Positions 1 to 12,213 of a DNA stretch of 64,000 bases are shown piece by piece. Position numbers and translations under genes: made by a program. How positions within the stretch are numbered: position 1 is the stretch's first letter; the number at the start of each line of letters is the position of its first letter. The DNA is from Syngnathus acus (lineage: Eukaryota; Chordata; Actinopteri; Syngnathiformes; Syngnathidae). The notes under the pieces were generated by a model, which made no database searches, had not been told where the DNA came from, and worked only from the letters and a program-made list of their open reading frames with translations. The stretch spans positions 6,483,412 through 6,547,411 of the forward strand of contig NC_051102.1 of the NCBI RefSeq assembly GCF_901709675.1. The letters run 5' to 3'.

Positions 1-468
1 GCAAGGCCAACAACTGCAAGGTCATCATGGAGGAAGGAGGGGCCTTAGCTGCTGTGCAGGCCATGAAGTCTCATTCTGGTGTTGTTCCTGTACAGGTAAT
101 CCCTCCATCCACCCATTTTCTACCCTAGCCTTATCACCAGCCGGGGCACTATAGTATTTATCCCTTATGAAAACCAAATGTAGTCCTAACAAACAAGAAT
201 TAAACAGTTTGTGAGAACTTTGTGTAAAAGACGTTTACATCTCATTTTCGAGCAGAAACAGGCATGCATGGTGCTGAGAAACCTGGTGTCACATCAGCCC
301 ACCTTCAGCCAAACAATTCTGGAGATGGGCGTGGAGGCCCTCATTTTGCAAGCGCTACAGACCCATAGCGATTGTGGCGATGTTGCCAAGGCTGCCCTCA
401 GGGATCTGGGCTGCCAGGTGGAGCTACGGGAGCTGTGGACCGGCAAACGTGCCGGCATCACTAACTGA
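1..468 (+). CDS. armc6: armc6, 3' end (last two coding exons)
   Basis: These are the last exons of an armadillo-repeat protein, ARMC6. Function is poorly known; armadillo repeats form a helical scaffold for protein binding. The upstream part of the gene lies outside the window. The first exon segment runs 1-95, reading [20 protein letters not shown] and onward, and ends with a clear donor (CAG|GTAATC). The last exon runs 256-468 after the acceptor CGAGCAG. It encodes [19 protein letters not shown] and then [19 protein letters not shown] near the end, and stops with TGA at 466-468. The [17 protein letters not shown] ending matches the C-terminus of vertebrate ARMC6 as I remember it. The junction is phase 0 and the frame stays open across it. 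slc25a42 follows on the same strand, as in mammals. The identification is confident; only the window edge limits it. Confidence 0.9.
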
Positions 469-650
469 AAGGGGAGGAGAGCGGCAATGAAAAGTGATAT
501 TGTGTTATGCTAAATTGTTTTTGAAATGCCGTCTGAAGAAATATGAGATGCACAGGCTGTAGTCAGCATTATGGTTTGAGAAGGGGGGGGGGGGGGGGGT
601 ACTCATCATACTGAGTTGGTATCATAATAAAGCCTTTGTCAACAAAGGCC
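469..650 (+). terminator. armc6: armc6 3' UTR with polyadenylation signal
   Basis: A short 3' UTR follows the armc6 stop codon. An AATAAA hexamer sits at 626-631, so cleavage is expected around 640-655. A G homopolymer of about 19 bases lies at 580-598, just ahead of it. Confidence 0.7.
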
Positions 651-1100
651 ATGATAGTTTTTCAATGTACATGTTGTACTCCCTTTGTTTTATATTGTAT
701 TGTTTACATTGTAATAATATTTTAAAAACACCTCCAGGCCACTGTATCCAATGTTTTGCATTGAACCAATGCACACATTATACAATTCAAAGAAATTCAC
801 ACCACCGAAATAAAATGTCACAAGAAGTATATCAAGTGTACTGCAATTTTGTAAATTTCATCTAAATGTCCTCACAAATTAACTTAATGTGGGATGTGGG
901 TCTGTTTTGTTGAGCACAGAACTATTTAGATTTTGTGTGAAGAGTATACTAACAATTCCCTTCTATGTGGTATGTCAAATTTGGATGACATATTTTCACT
1001 TTACAATGACATAAAACTGCTAAGACTTGGGTGTTAAATTCAAGGTCAAACGGGTCTGAATTTTCTGTTGACGCCCCTCCATCCGGCCTATCCTGGCACG
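651..1100. other. armc6-slc25a42 intergenic spacer
   Basis: This is AT-rich sequence between the armc6 poly(A) signal and the slc25a42 promoter region. I see no gene, repeat or structured element in it. Confidence 0.5.
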
Positions 1101-1115
1101 TCTTGCCTTGATAAG

Positions 1116-1137
1116 ACTACATTTCCCATAATGCATC
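1116..1137 (+). promoter_or_regulatory. slc25a42: ZNF143/THAP11-type (SBS) promoter motif
   Basis: The sequence ACTACATTTCCCATAATGCA is a near match to the long ZNF143 (Staf) binding motif ACTACAATTCCCAGAATGCA, with two differences. This motif is typical of CpG-island promoters of vertebrate housekeeping and nuclear-encoded mitochondrial genes. It lies about 300-400 bases ahead of a plausible first-exon donor at 1517 and about 1 kb before the slc25a42 start codon, so it probably marks the slc25a42 promoter. It could instead sit in the 5' UTR if transcription starts further upstream. Confidence 0.7.
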
Positions 1138-1139
1138 AC

Positions 1140-1517
1140 CACTCGCACTTGTCAAACCTTAGCAACGGGTGGGGGTGAGCAGGTTTCTTCAGCTTGTGAC
1201 AGGAGGAGCAGCAAAAGCGGCATGGACGATGTCAGCCACTCAAAGTCACTGTGCGGTTGAATGATAGAATCACTTTAGTTCGTGTACATATAAGGCGACA
1301 ACTTATCTTATGGCTATAGAAGTGCATTTGCTGTTGTAAAATTTAACGTAAGCAGTTGGTTAGCAGCGAGCTAACAGCTAGCTAGCTTTATCTAAACCAA
1401 TGTTCGGCTAACTTTTGATGCAGAAAAGTGTCTTCGGGGGAAACGATTTCGGGATTGAAAAGTACAACCGGAGGAAATTTGCCCAAAACATTGGAAATTG
1501 TGCTGGTGTTAAATTAG
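1140..1517 (+). other. slc25a42: probable non-coding first exon of slc25a42
   Basis: Sequence downstream of the ZNF143-type motif ends in a good splice donor (TTAG|GTAAGC at 1517/1518). A matching acceptor (CTACTCTTCAG) at 2094-2104 would join it to the exon carrying the slc25a42 start codon. The exon's 5' boundary is not defined. It contains short upstream ATGs at 1222, 1400 and 1418; the last opens a frame of 33 codons to the donor. Transcript data would be needed to confirm this exon. Confidence 0.45.
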
Positions 1518-2114
1518 GTAAGCAACTTGTTCCGTGTGATGTTGTTATTGAGTGTTTTTAAACGCAGGTGACGGGATGCGTTAACGTCCGAAGTCGTGGT
1601 GAGTTTCAGAATTTGTTAGAGTACTGTACATAATCTGCAGAACGTGATAAGACTTGTGCAGAGTGAACGAGCTCTTTGAGCAACTGATGAACGCCACCCT
1701 TTCTCCAGCTTTGTATTTGACAATAATGTGTTGGAAAAGTTCTTCTTCCATGGTGGTGGGCTTTTCTTTTTTTGCTAGGAACTGTCAGATGCTTAGAGGG
1801 TTGTGAGCAGGCTTGTCGTCAAGGTGAAGGAGCCACAAGCTAAATTAATGATCTACTTCGAGCAACTGATGAACACAACATCGAGTAGATTAATTTAGGC
1901 TCTCAAACATTGTGGCCATGTCTCGTCTTGATCATATAAATAAGTGATCGCCTGTTAAAATGATGAGCACAAGAATGAGACAGATTTGTGTTAAAAGTGA
2001 GTAAAGAAGCGGACTTGTTGCTCGGGCCTTAATTAATTGTGTCCAATGAAGAGTTTTTCACCATTTAAATGGAATCCATGTCCTTTCTGACCCCTACTCT
2101 TCAGCTCCCAGAGC

Positions 2115-2130
2115 TACTGCCCCCTAGTGG
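2115..2130 (-). promoter_or_regulatory. CTCF-like motif in slc25a42 5' UTR exon
   Basis: The reverse complement reads CCACTAGGGGGCAGTA, which fits the CTCF core consensus CCASYAGRKGGCR. It lies in the predicted second 5' UTR segment, about 50 bases before the slc25a42 start codon. Occupancy cannot be judged from sequence. Confidence 0.45.
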
Positions 2131-2182
2131 TGTAATTCATGAGTGCGCTCCAAGTAAGTGGTGTACCGCATAGTCCTCTGGC

Positions 2183-4158
2183 ATGGGGAGTGGGGTGCAG
2201 GATCAACATGCAGCACTCGCCCATGGAGAAGTGCTGCCGCGGGCCTCCACTCAGTCAGAAGTGAGTAAACAAGTGCTATTTGTCTTTCTTAATTAGCTGT
2301 GAACAGCATACAAAAAAAAAAGAATGGTAAAAGTGAGTTTTGTCCAATGGTCCATCAGATGCCATCAATCATTCTCAGGCCAAAATCGTATTTAATAATC
2401 TACAGCAATACAAACATGGTTAACATACACTATTTGTACTTGATTTAACTCAAACGTGACCCTTTCCCTGCCGCACAGGGCCTGAAGCAGACTCGCTCTG
2501 TCCTCAACTCGCTCTTCTCGGGGGCTTTAGCAGGAGCTGTGGCCAAAACAGCTGTTGCGCCGTTGGACAGGACTAAAATCATCTTTCAAGGCAAGATGGA
2601 TGCTGGGAAAGTCTAAATGTGGAAACTGTTTGCTATAGTTAGATTATAGGTCAGGGTTGTCAAAGTCTGCCACATTGTAGTTGTGGTTTCGTTCTGACTG
2701 TGAACCCAAGTAAATGTATGGTAGAAAAAGTCTACACACCTCTGTTCAAGTGCCACTTTTTTTTGTCGCATGAAAGAATGAAATCATTTTAATCTTTGTC
2801 TACTATTAATTTGAGTAACCTTGAAAATTCAAGACATATTTTAATATTTTTTTTAGGAAAGGGGAGGTAAAAATACATGAAATGGTATGCTTGCACAAGT
2901 GGTGTGTAGACTTATTACATCAACTGTATAAGTGTCTCATGAATTCACCAATAATGGGCTGTTCCCCCCCGCCTCCCCCCCCCCCTCAGTGTCTTCATCA
3001 AGATTCTCTGCAAAAGTAAGTTTGATCTGAGTTATTGACACTAGGATCAGTTCGACAAGTAAGCTGCTGTTTGTATTTCAGGAGGCCTACAGGTTAATCT
3101 ACCGCACATATCTTAAGGATGGCTTCTTCTCACTGTGGCGCGGCAACTCTGCCACGATGGTGCGAGTCATCCCGTACGCCGCCATCCAGTTCTGCGCTCA
3201 CGAGGAGTACAAAAGTCTCCTGGGCGACTATTATGGCTTTCAGGGGAAGTGAGTCAGCACGCCATACACACACTTGATTTATTACACTGTGGATAGGATG
3301 AAGGTTTTAAGAGAGGCTAATGTTTTCTTGTTTGGTGTTTGATCCAGGGTCCTCCCACCACTCCCGAGGTTACTGGCCGGATCGATGGCCGGCACCACCG
3401 CAGCCATGTTGACGTATCCTCTCGATATGGTGCGAGCTCGGATGGCCGTCACACCGAAAGAAATGTAAGGCCGCAATTATCGATAAAGACACACTGGCTG
3501 GATTTGGAAAGTTTTTGAATAATGTCACGATGGCAACGGTTGTCTGTCAGGAATATAGAAACAAAAATACTTGCAGTGTAGACATTGTGGAAATGAAACA
3601 GTGCCCTCTGTTGTTAGGTACAGCAACATTCTGCATGTTTTTGTACGGATCTCCCAGGAAGAGGGCCTGAAGACCCTCTATCGAGGTTTTACGCCCACCA
3701 TACTGGGCGTGGTCCCCTATGCGGGCCTCAGCTTCTTTACCTACGAGACGCTGAAAAAGCTTCATGCAGGTACGGTTTAACCACATCTTTGTGTTATATA
3801 AAATAGCTTATATGCGCTGGCCTCTGACGCAGAGCGAAGCGGACGCCCGCAGCCCTACTCGTACGAGCGGCTGGCCTTCGGGGCCTGCGCCGGCCTCATC
3901 GGCCAGTCGGCGTCTTACCCGTTGGACGTGGTGCGGCGGCGCATGCAGACCGCCGGGGTCACCGGTCACACGTACGGCACCATCCTGGGCACTATGAGGG
4001 AGATCGTCTCCGAGGAGGGAGTCATCCGAGGGCTCTATAAAGGCCTCAGCATGAACTGGGTCAAAGGGCCCATTGCGGTGGGGATCAGTTTCACAACCTT
4101 TGACCTGACGCAGATCCTCCTGAGGAAACTGCACGAGATGGGCTACACGTCCCGGTAA
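2183..4158 (+). CDS. slc25a42: slc25a42, mitochondrial coenzyme A/adenine nucleotide carrier
   Basis: SLC25A42 is an inner-membrane carrier of the SLC25 family that imports coenzyme A in exchange for adenine nucleotides. Seven coding exons join in frame to 325 aa (human about 318): 2183-2260, 2479-2590, 2990-3015, 3082-3248, 3348-3464, 3618-3769 and 3833-4158. The start ([20 protein letters not shown]) resembles the mammalian MGNGV beginning. All three mitochondrial carrier repeats show their signature: PLDRTK in exon 2, PLDMVRARM in exon 5 and [13 protein letters not shown] in exon 7. Other family-typical stretches are [31 protein letters not shown] and [20 protein letters not shown]. Exon 2 ends CAAG followed by GCAAGA, so intron 2 is of the GC-AG class; the downstream exon (TGTCTTCATC, restoring V-S-S) requires this junction. 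Every other intron is GT-AG. The stop is TAA at 4156-4158. Identification is very confident. Confidence 0.95.
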
Positions 4159-5640
4159 TGGCTTGAAAACACAGAACTTTTGGATGTGGTGATTTCAGTG
4201 GAGCGTGAATGAGAAAAAAGGTTTGTGCCGATGGAGGCAAACATACACACTCCCAGTAAGTGGTAATGTTTCCTAACATTTGTGCTTCCATAAGATGTGA
4301 CAAAGCGTCTGTGCGTGCTCTCGTCATGTGTCAAAGTGCAAATCTGCTCCATGGTTCAACAAAGGCTGCCATTTATTTACTGCCCATTTTACGATATACG
4401 AGCATACACCTAAATTAGTTTTTCGAGATAATCAGCTTTTAATTGCCACAAAACTGAAGTGGTAGTTGTTTGAGGTCCCCAGTTTGGGGAAACCTGCACT
4501 ATCGAACAAAGATGACGACACATTCGATGCCTTTAAATCTCAACTCAAGCTGCTGCAAGCATCTCAGTAGCGTCTCTTCAAGTGCCTGGCCAGAATAGTA
4601 ACCACTCTTTACTATGACTAAGCTACTTTCACCAACCAAATTTCAAGGTTGGTCATTTATTTATTTATTTTAGTTTTTGATGGTGCGTTGCTGGAGGTGG
4701 TTTGCTGGTGGAAGATTATTAGGACTCAGAATGAATGCCATTCGTCAGTCCATTTTTTTTTTTTCTTTTTCTATCCGGGTTTTGTAACCCTGGTAATTTA
4801 GGGGCGGAGACAATCCACGTCTCACAAATCGTTTCCAACCAATTCGATTTGAGCGTGTTTTTTGATATACTTGCATGCAAGGGGGTGTTGCCAGAGATTT
4901 TTGGACTGAAATGCTGCAGATTGAAAATAGCATTTTCTATGACACTGTTAGTCACGGACCCTTAAATGATCATCACTTTCCTCCCTATACTTTGGCTTTG
5001 GTTTGACTAACGGCCACAGCAGGTTCACGCTGTCGGATTGGGTTCATTTGAATAGACTTGATGGAACACTAAATTCTGACAATTTGAGTGATGTGTGTTT
5101 TAATGTTCATTTAATATACTTGTCGATTTAATTGTTTTAACACAATTTGCATACCTCAGAGTTCAAGGTATTGCACGGTGTGTATTGTTACAAGTTGTTC
5201 AAAACAGTGTTTTGTGCCATCTGAGTGTGTACATGCGTACCTCATCTCATTGCATACACGGCATTCGGATTGATGCAGGACTTTTCAAATGTTCACTAAA
5301 ACTGATAAGTACAATTGGAATGTCTCCTCTGTTACTTTTATTTGCAATGCAGGGGTTAAAAAAGTCATTTACAATGCTTTTTAGTAGGAGGAACTATTTT
5401 AGCAGCAACATGATTTCGTCGATACACTAGGGCTTTGTAACTGCGGAAAAAAGCCGCTAGAGGGCCCCCCAATCACAGAAATTGATCTATCATGAGCAGT
5501 TCCGCAAACGGTCGCTAGATGGTAGTGCAAGCACAGTGCTTTGGAATGGTATGGCCGAGTCACAATTTGTTGCCTGAACTTGAACTTTGACCGTGAACGC
5601 TTCACAATGGCGTAATATATTAAAAAAAAAACTAGACTCT
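4159..5640 (+). other. slc25a42: slc25a42 3' UTR and downstream sequence
   Basis: Sequence following the slc25a42 stop. I do not see an AATAAA close to the stop. An ATTAAA-like hexamer near 5618 in an A-rich stretch is the first weak candidate, so the end of the UTR is uncertain. No coding exon is recognisable. Confidence 0.35.
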
Positions 5641-6102
5641 AAAGTTATCAAATCAAACGCTGAATAAGCCTTTTTTTTTTTTTTTTTTTTACCAAAACGT
5701 TTTTATTGACTTGATGCCTATTGGTCACTTTACAAAGACAACAATATGATCTTTTCACCGTTTGAGTTGAACACTGGGTTTTGACTTTGTGGGACAATTT
5801 AACGAAAGAATAGAGAATCAAATATAGCATGAGTGTTTGAAAAGACAGCTATAGGGACTTATTAGGATATGAAGGAGACCAAGATGGAGTGTGTGTCAAA
5901 AGATGTGGTTGCCATAGATACTTGGCAAGATGCCACGGAGAGGCAGGGACAATTTGCATTTATTCAGATCTATTCTTTTCACTTACACACCTCCTCTTGT
6001 GTCTCACATCTTAACACTATTATTTCTCTTTTTTTTTCTTCAACTAATCGGTCCTGACAAGTACACCCACCGTTTTTGTTTAAATTAAAAAGATTTTAGG
6101 AC

Positions 6103-6138
<36 letters not shown>

Positions 6139-8300
6139 AAACCTCAGTAAAATGATTAGTAGAGGAGGTAAAGAATAGGATTAGCCCACTTGTACAAATA
6201 ACTGCAAATTATAGATAGACCTATTAACACCTTTTTGCTCTAATAGTCACTTTTACAAAAATTGACCTACTTTATGGATTATTATTGTTTTTAATTGTAA
6301 TCATATTTCTGATGAGTACTGATTTACAAAATAGATTTAAAATTAGAAACGTTTTTTCCAATGGAATATGACAGATATTTATTTTGGCATGCAAAAAAAA
6401 GACAATTCAGTAAAATTAATTCCACTGATGTGGATAGACCACTGTTTAATGTCTCTATTCTGCTTACTATATATACAATATTAATTGTACATATTTAGAA
6501 ACACTTAATAGAATTTGCATTATATTTTTTACATGAATTGTGAACAAACTCCCTGGAGCATAATAGTCAAATCAATAGAATTTTTATTGATAGGTTTTTA
6601 TACAAGATACATGTTTTAATGGAAAATCAATGAAGTCAATTCTTCAACCTAAAGTTAAATGAAAATAATAATCACAATTCATCAGAAAAATATAAAGTTG
6701 ACACAGTTAGGCACACCTGTATTATTTGCAGTGTATTTCCAAATATACACACAATACATACGTATTCGTCAACTCTATTCTAAATAGCAGGATAACAATG
6801 TAATGGGTCCACAACCATAACTAGGAATCCCTGTTCTTTTCCGGTATCACATTCTGCAAAAAGACACAAAGAGGACATGAGTGAGGAATAGAATACAGCA
6901 AAAATCATCATTGCTTGACAGTTTTCGAAATGAATATTGCGTGCGTGTGTGCGAGTGTGTGTGTGTGTGTCCCATCACAGCACTGACACAGCACTTTTAG
7001 TCTAAAATACCAGAAAAACAAGGTGCCTAGTTACAGAAAGGACACCTTTGTCTTGACTTGGAATGCATCTGACTATGAGTCCACGTTAAGTCACCCTTGA
7101 CCCTTACGTGTGGAGTGCCAAGAAAATTCCTAGTCACCGGGAAGCCGCCCAATCACACCCGAGGGAAATGACACGCCCACACAGACAGGGTAACAGTCTG
7201 CTTTTGCACCATCACCGCACGGCAAGGAAAAACCTGGCTAGTAAAGAAGCCTTTTATGGTTCGGAGTTACGTGATATAATAAAACGATATTTTTCACAAG
7301 ATTCACAGGATGGCGAGTGACGAATGTCGTTATGGCTGAATAGAATCCCTGGATAGATACAATTCTTGAGACATGAAGCAATTATGAGAGGCCTCAGGAC
7401 TCTCCAGAGCTCTTCTACTGCCCACGCTGTCCCGACCAGTGCTTAATGTATGCACTGCTGTAGTCCACACATAGCGGCTTGCAGACTGTGTAACATTGAT
7501 CGCCAGCCTTAACATTAGGAACACCTCCAGAGCAGAAAATACACTATTTTATGACCACGAATTCGATGAAATTAGCACATTTGTGTCATCGAAAACATGG
7601 CCACTTTATTTTCTCCCCAATTATTCAAGTTGTAATGCTGTGATGTGGATCTTCACAGCATCAGTTGATTAGAATATTTTGCTCTCTGAATCGGCTAAGC
7701 ACTTTTGAGTACAATGCGGCGCAGTTCCGCTTCATACAAACCCCAAGCAGTGTATACAGAACAATTTACGAGACGTCGAGAGTGAGATGTGTAAAGGTTA
7801 GATCGTGACGAGATAAAATGAAGGCTGGGTGATGTAACTGCTCGGAGACAATAAGAATAATGCGTGTGAGAAATGTGGACATGGTCAGTGGAGGTGGATT
7901 GACTATTTATAAGCATGACTTATTTGATTTACAAACATGCGCAAAATCATCGAGTACTGCTCTTGCGTGCGTTCTTAAATCAATCTGACAATGTCAGCCA
8001 ATGTAAAAAAAAAAGTTTTGTATTATAATGTTAAGGAATATTTAAGAATTATTTGGTTTACTATTAAATACCAATACAACTGGAAGAGTTGCAGTGGCTT
8101 CAGAATGTGATGCTGATTCTCTTCTCTTTACACACACACGCACACACACACACATTTATGCTGATATTGTGCGTGCAACAAAGACGTCTTGGCGGCCCCC
8201 TCATTATAAATACATGTCATTGGATCACAGCTCATCTGAATCCCTGAGTCTGCTGCGCTCTAAGTGGCCGTGACTGAGCCCTGAATGGGTGGCCGAGTGA
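5641..8300. other. intergenic sequence, no gene seen
   Basis: AT-rich sequence with T homopolymers at 5671-5690 and 6106-6133 and short TG/CA tracts near 6946-6970 and 8131-8153. No coding exon with plausible splice sites and no RNA gene was recognised. Confidence 0.5.
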
Positions 8301-8321
8301 CAGCTACACCAAAAGAGCCAA

Positions 8322-8323
<2 letters not shown>

Positions 8324-8358
<35 letters not shown>
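8324..8358. repeat. (TG)n microsatellite
   Basis: An uninterrupted run of about 17 TG dinucleotides. Confidence 0.95.
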
Positions 8359-8360
<2 letters not shown>

Positions 8361-8481
8361 GTGTCGTAGTGCCCCCCACTTCACCCAGGCTATGGGAATG
8401 AAATCTTCCCAGCAGGACACGAGTGAGGTCTGACGGTGTGTTATACACACACATAAAGGCTAAGCAGACACTTTATTAGGT

Positions 8482-8560
8482 ACAGTGTTTCCCCCACTAC
8501 ATCATTCGAGCGCGCTTTATATTTAGCATTTTTAAGCAACGGTTTTTAATGGCTTTTCAC
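8482..8560. mobile_element. possible hAT terminal fragment
   Basis: The sequence opens CAGTGTTTCCCCCACTAC, resembling the terminal inverted repeat of fish hAT elements. A matching opposite end and target duplication were not found, so the extent is nominal. Confidence 0.3.
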
Positions 8561-11500
8561 AATATTTCAAATTTTGAGTAACACGGCTTCATTGTCATTG
8601 TTTGCAATTGTCTTTCTTTCTGCAGCCCAGAGACAATATATGCATGTTAGTATTTTATGGTTGCTGTTTGGTGTTAAGCAGATGTTGTCCAAATGTTTAT
8701 AATTACCATAATATCTATGCTAATTTCCATTAGTCTGTCTAGCCTACGGCGTCGGCTAGCTTAATGCAAACATATTGTCGGCCGCATAGCATAGTACTAG
8801 CCCGAGTCATATTTGAATGCTTTTGGAAAACAAGAAATAACACAATTTTTTAGAACATATTATATATTTTTTTAATGATTTCTATATCTACAGTACAGTA
8901 TATTTTATTTGGGTTTTTTGTTTTTGGTGCCAAGTTAGCATTGCAAGTGAGAATCTTTATAAAGATTTCAATTAAAAATGAAAAATACATTTGTAGATTT
9001 TAACATTTTGAAATGGTCTGGAACATATATTTATATATTTTTTATATGTCAGCTACATACGTGTCCAGAGAGTGTGAAGCAAACCTCATTATGGCTTTTT
9101 GCCAAGTTGAAGATTGAAATGATGAGTCGCGTATGTGCGAGGAAAATGTAGGACAAAAAGTTTCTTGCCACCTCAACAACAAAGTAGACGATGGAACAAT
9201 GTGTGTGTCTTAAAAGAGCTCACGCTATCTCATTTTGCAGGCAAAAAGTGTCGCTATCCCAACGGAACCACAAACCAGGCCACAGTATCGTTCTTTGCTT
9301 TGCCTCCTTTCTCGTTCCCATATTTGAGTCAAGGATTGCATCTTTATGCAGGTACAACAAAGTTCACTCTCCTTTTACTCCAACCTTGGAAGTACAACAA
9401 TTTTACTCAACTTGAAATCAGCATTTATGCATAGTCAGGTATTTTAGGTAAAAAAAAATCAGACAAAGCTAAAACATTTCAAAACGTTTCCGACTATTAA
9501 TTTTCCTAAATGTGTCTGAGGGTTGACTTTTTTGAGGCCATAATTCCAGAAAGTAATTTGTCACAAACATCAGCAAAAGTAGGGCACGACTGAAAATACA
9601 GCTCTAATAACACTGTGCTGCATGGAATGTGCTTTTTCTTTTATTTTTTGTAAAAGATCTGAGCTTACATCCCCAAAAAAGAAGCATCACAATGAGGAAA
9701 ATTGTGAAATGGAGAATAATGGAAAGCCTGCCGGGGAAAACGAGAGAATGAGGGACAAAGAGAGATTTGAGCCTTAAAAAAAAAAGTGTCAATGCCGAAG
9801 CCTCCTTTAGGCATGAGTGCAAAACAATGAGGCCCCGTGGTGTGCGAATGGTCGGGGAAACACGCATACAAACATGCCGGCGCGCACACACACATGCACA
9901 CACACACACCCCACTGAGCCCGACCGAGCCTGTGCCAGTGAGACAGGTCTATGGGTCTATTGAGAGAGCTGTCCCTTTCTGTCGAGCTAATGAAGCCTGC
10001 AGCCGCAAGCATAAAGAGAGCACAGAGGTATAGCCGTGCATGCGCTTCTTCATCTATTCACTTCCTTCCTTTAGCGCCGGCAGGCCTCGCTCAAAAATGA
10101 ACCCAGGAAGCTGGACGTGCGGACAACTTTAGTTAGAAAACAACACGGCATTCTAAACGCATGTCAAAATACTACGTCACTTTTCCAACCCTATCAGCCA
10201 GACCGACCGAACAATAGCTGCCTATTAAACCGGGGCGGCCGCTTCATTAGCATGCTGCGAGGCCCAGACGACAAGCAAACAACCAGACAACCTCTTCAAC
10301 TGGCCTTGACCCTTGAACTCTAGGGTCCTCATTCACCTGCTGCAAAAGCAGTCTCGCCCGCTCTGTTCTGTTTTGGTGGCATTTCCCACGCTCCTCACAT
10401 TCCCAGTTTATCACAGTCACTGCAGACATTATGGAGATTTGCCTTGTGTTTCTTTGTGTCTCGCTGTCTGACACTTGACATCCCGCCGTATTGACTGCAC
10501 CTGACGATATATATTCTCAAGTATATAGCGACAGGACACAAGAAAAATACTGGTTGCGATTTCACAGAAAACAGATTCTTGAGGAGGCAGTTACCTCATG
10601 ACGACAATTTTAAGGACGTGTGCAAAACGTTCCAAATAATCATGAAAATGCTTCGAATGACTTGTCTCATTCTATAGTGAGTCTGCCACTTCCTACCCAC
10701 AATCCTTTTCACCCCCCGTGCTGTTTGTACTCCATTTCGGTACACACGAAGGGTAAACTCGTGTCAGCCTTTGCTTTCTTCTTCCTGATGGTTTGCGATT
10801 GGTCGGAAGCAGCAGCTCATTGGACGAATCCCAAGTGATGCGGCCAGCCTGAACCTAGGAGGAGTGTTATTTTCAGACATGTGGCTTTAGAGCATCTTCT
10901 TGCTTCTCTTGCATGGATGAAAAAAAACAACTCTGGTGCCTTGCAGCATATGGACGCCCTTTGCCGCTTTATGCAAATGAGCGAGATGCAGACGCATGTT
11001 CGCAAACGCAGACAAACGACCCGCCTCCTCCCTCCATCACCCAGCCTCTCATTAATGGTCTACTAAAACCAGACACCCCCCCCCCCACTCCTTCTCCGAA
11101 AAGCGCCCCCCACTCCATCCTCTGCTCCCCCACACCAGTCTACTCTCTCTCAAACCAGACACCCCAAAATGTGAACCCCCCCCTCGCCCCCACCTCTCAC
11201 ATTCTCCTGCCACCAGACATGTGATTCGCGTGACGGCCATTTTGCCTCCAAACTGTACCGCACAGCAGCTGTCTGGATGGGCGAATGCAAATAGGGGCGA
11301 CCCCCGTCGTGTGAATTAATGAGCCTGGAAATACGAATCTTCCAATCCAGCGTCGACATTTTATCAGTCATCGCCGCTTTCTAGCCTGCAATTTAACTTC
11401 CAGCGATGGTTCCAAGCTACAATTTCTCCCTGAAAGCGCCCTATCTATACGTTTCCACGCACAAGCCCCTTTCCCCCCCACCAGCAAGCTCACGTGTTCA

Positions 11501-11940
11501 CTGCCATGGTAACCAGACAGCCATATGCATGAAAATGAGACTTTTGTGGTCTGTCTGCCTGGAGTTTGTAGAAGCCATTCTTAATTAGCGTGTGTGCTTG
11601 TCTGAGCTACCTTTTATTTGCTTAATGCTTTCACCTGTGCTTTATACAGCTCTGAAAAAAAAAAATGACGAGAGCACTGCAAAATGATCTGTTTATGCCG
11701 GCAAATGCCATGACAACAAATCTTCATAGTTACGCAAAGAAAGGGAATGTATATTATTGGCTATATTGGTGTTTCCCTGGTGTGCCGCGAGAGATGTTCA
11801 GCTGTGCCGTGGGAAATTGTCCAACATTAAATACCGAGCGCATTGTAAACAGGATCGCCAAACCACAGGTCAGTTAGCGCAAGGCCTTGCTAATCGTGCA
11901 TGCGTGGCAAATCGGAGAATCTTGAGATTTCATGTTGTGG
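8561..11940. other. intergenic sequence with octamer-like motifs
   Basis: No coding gene is recognised. The octamer ATGCAAAT occurs at 10971 and 11285. A C-rich, G-poor tract lies around 11070-11210. The mixture of octamers and GC-balanced stretches from about 10.6 kb would suit distal regulatory DNA, but conservation cannot be assessed here. Confidence 0.35.
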
Positions 11941-11953
11941 CATCGGCACATAC

Positions 11954-12101
11954 TCTAACCCTAACCCTAGCTCTAACACTAACCCTAGCTCTAACACTAA
12001 CCCTAGCTCTAACACTAACCCTAGCTCTAACCCTAACCCTAACCTTAGCTCTAACCCTAACCCTAGCTCTAACCCTAACCCTAGCTCTAACCCTAACCCT
12101 T
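11954..12101. repeat. interstitial telomere-like 18-bp tandem array
   Basis: About eight copies of an 18-bp unit, CTCTAACMCTAACCCTAG, in tandem. Each unit is three telomere-like hexamers (CCCTAA and variants CTCTAA, CACTAA). One unit carries an extra 6-bp block, and the array ends abruptly at CTAACCCTTG. It is a degenerate interstitial telomeric repeat with a higher-order period. Confidence 0.9.
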
Positions 12102-12213
12102 GTATTTATATTCGCCAATCAAAACATAAAAATCACACATTTGGTTAACTGCTTTATATGACAATATGTATGTGTGTTTTACGTTGTTATATGAGTTGGT
12201 GTCCCCCAAAATA

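Noticed and set aside
11757-12161. A 134-codon open frame rich in Leu-Thr repeats
   Set aside because: It is the translation of the telomere-like 18-bp array, which stays open in several frames on both strands because its period is a multiple of three.
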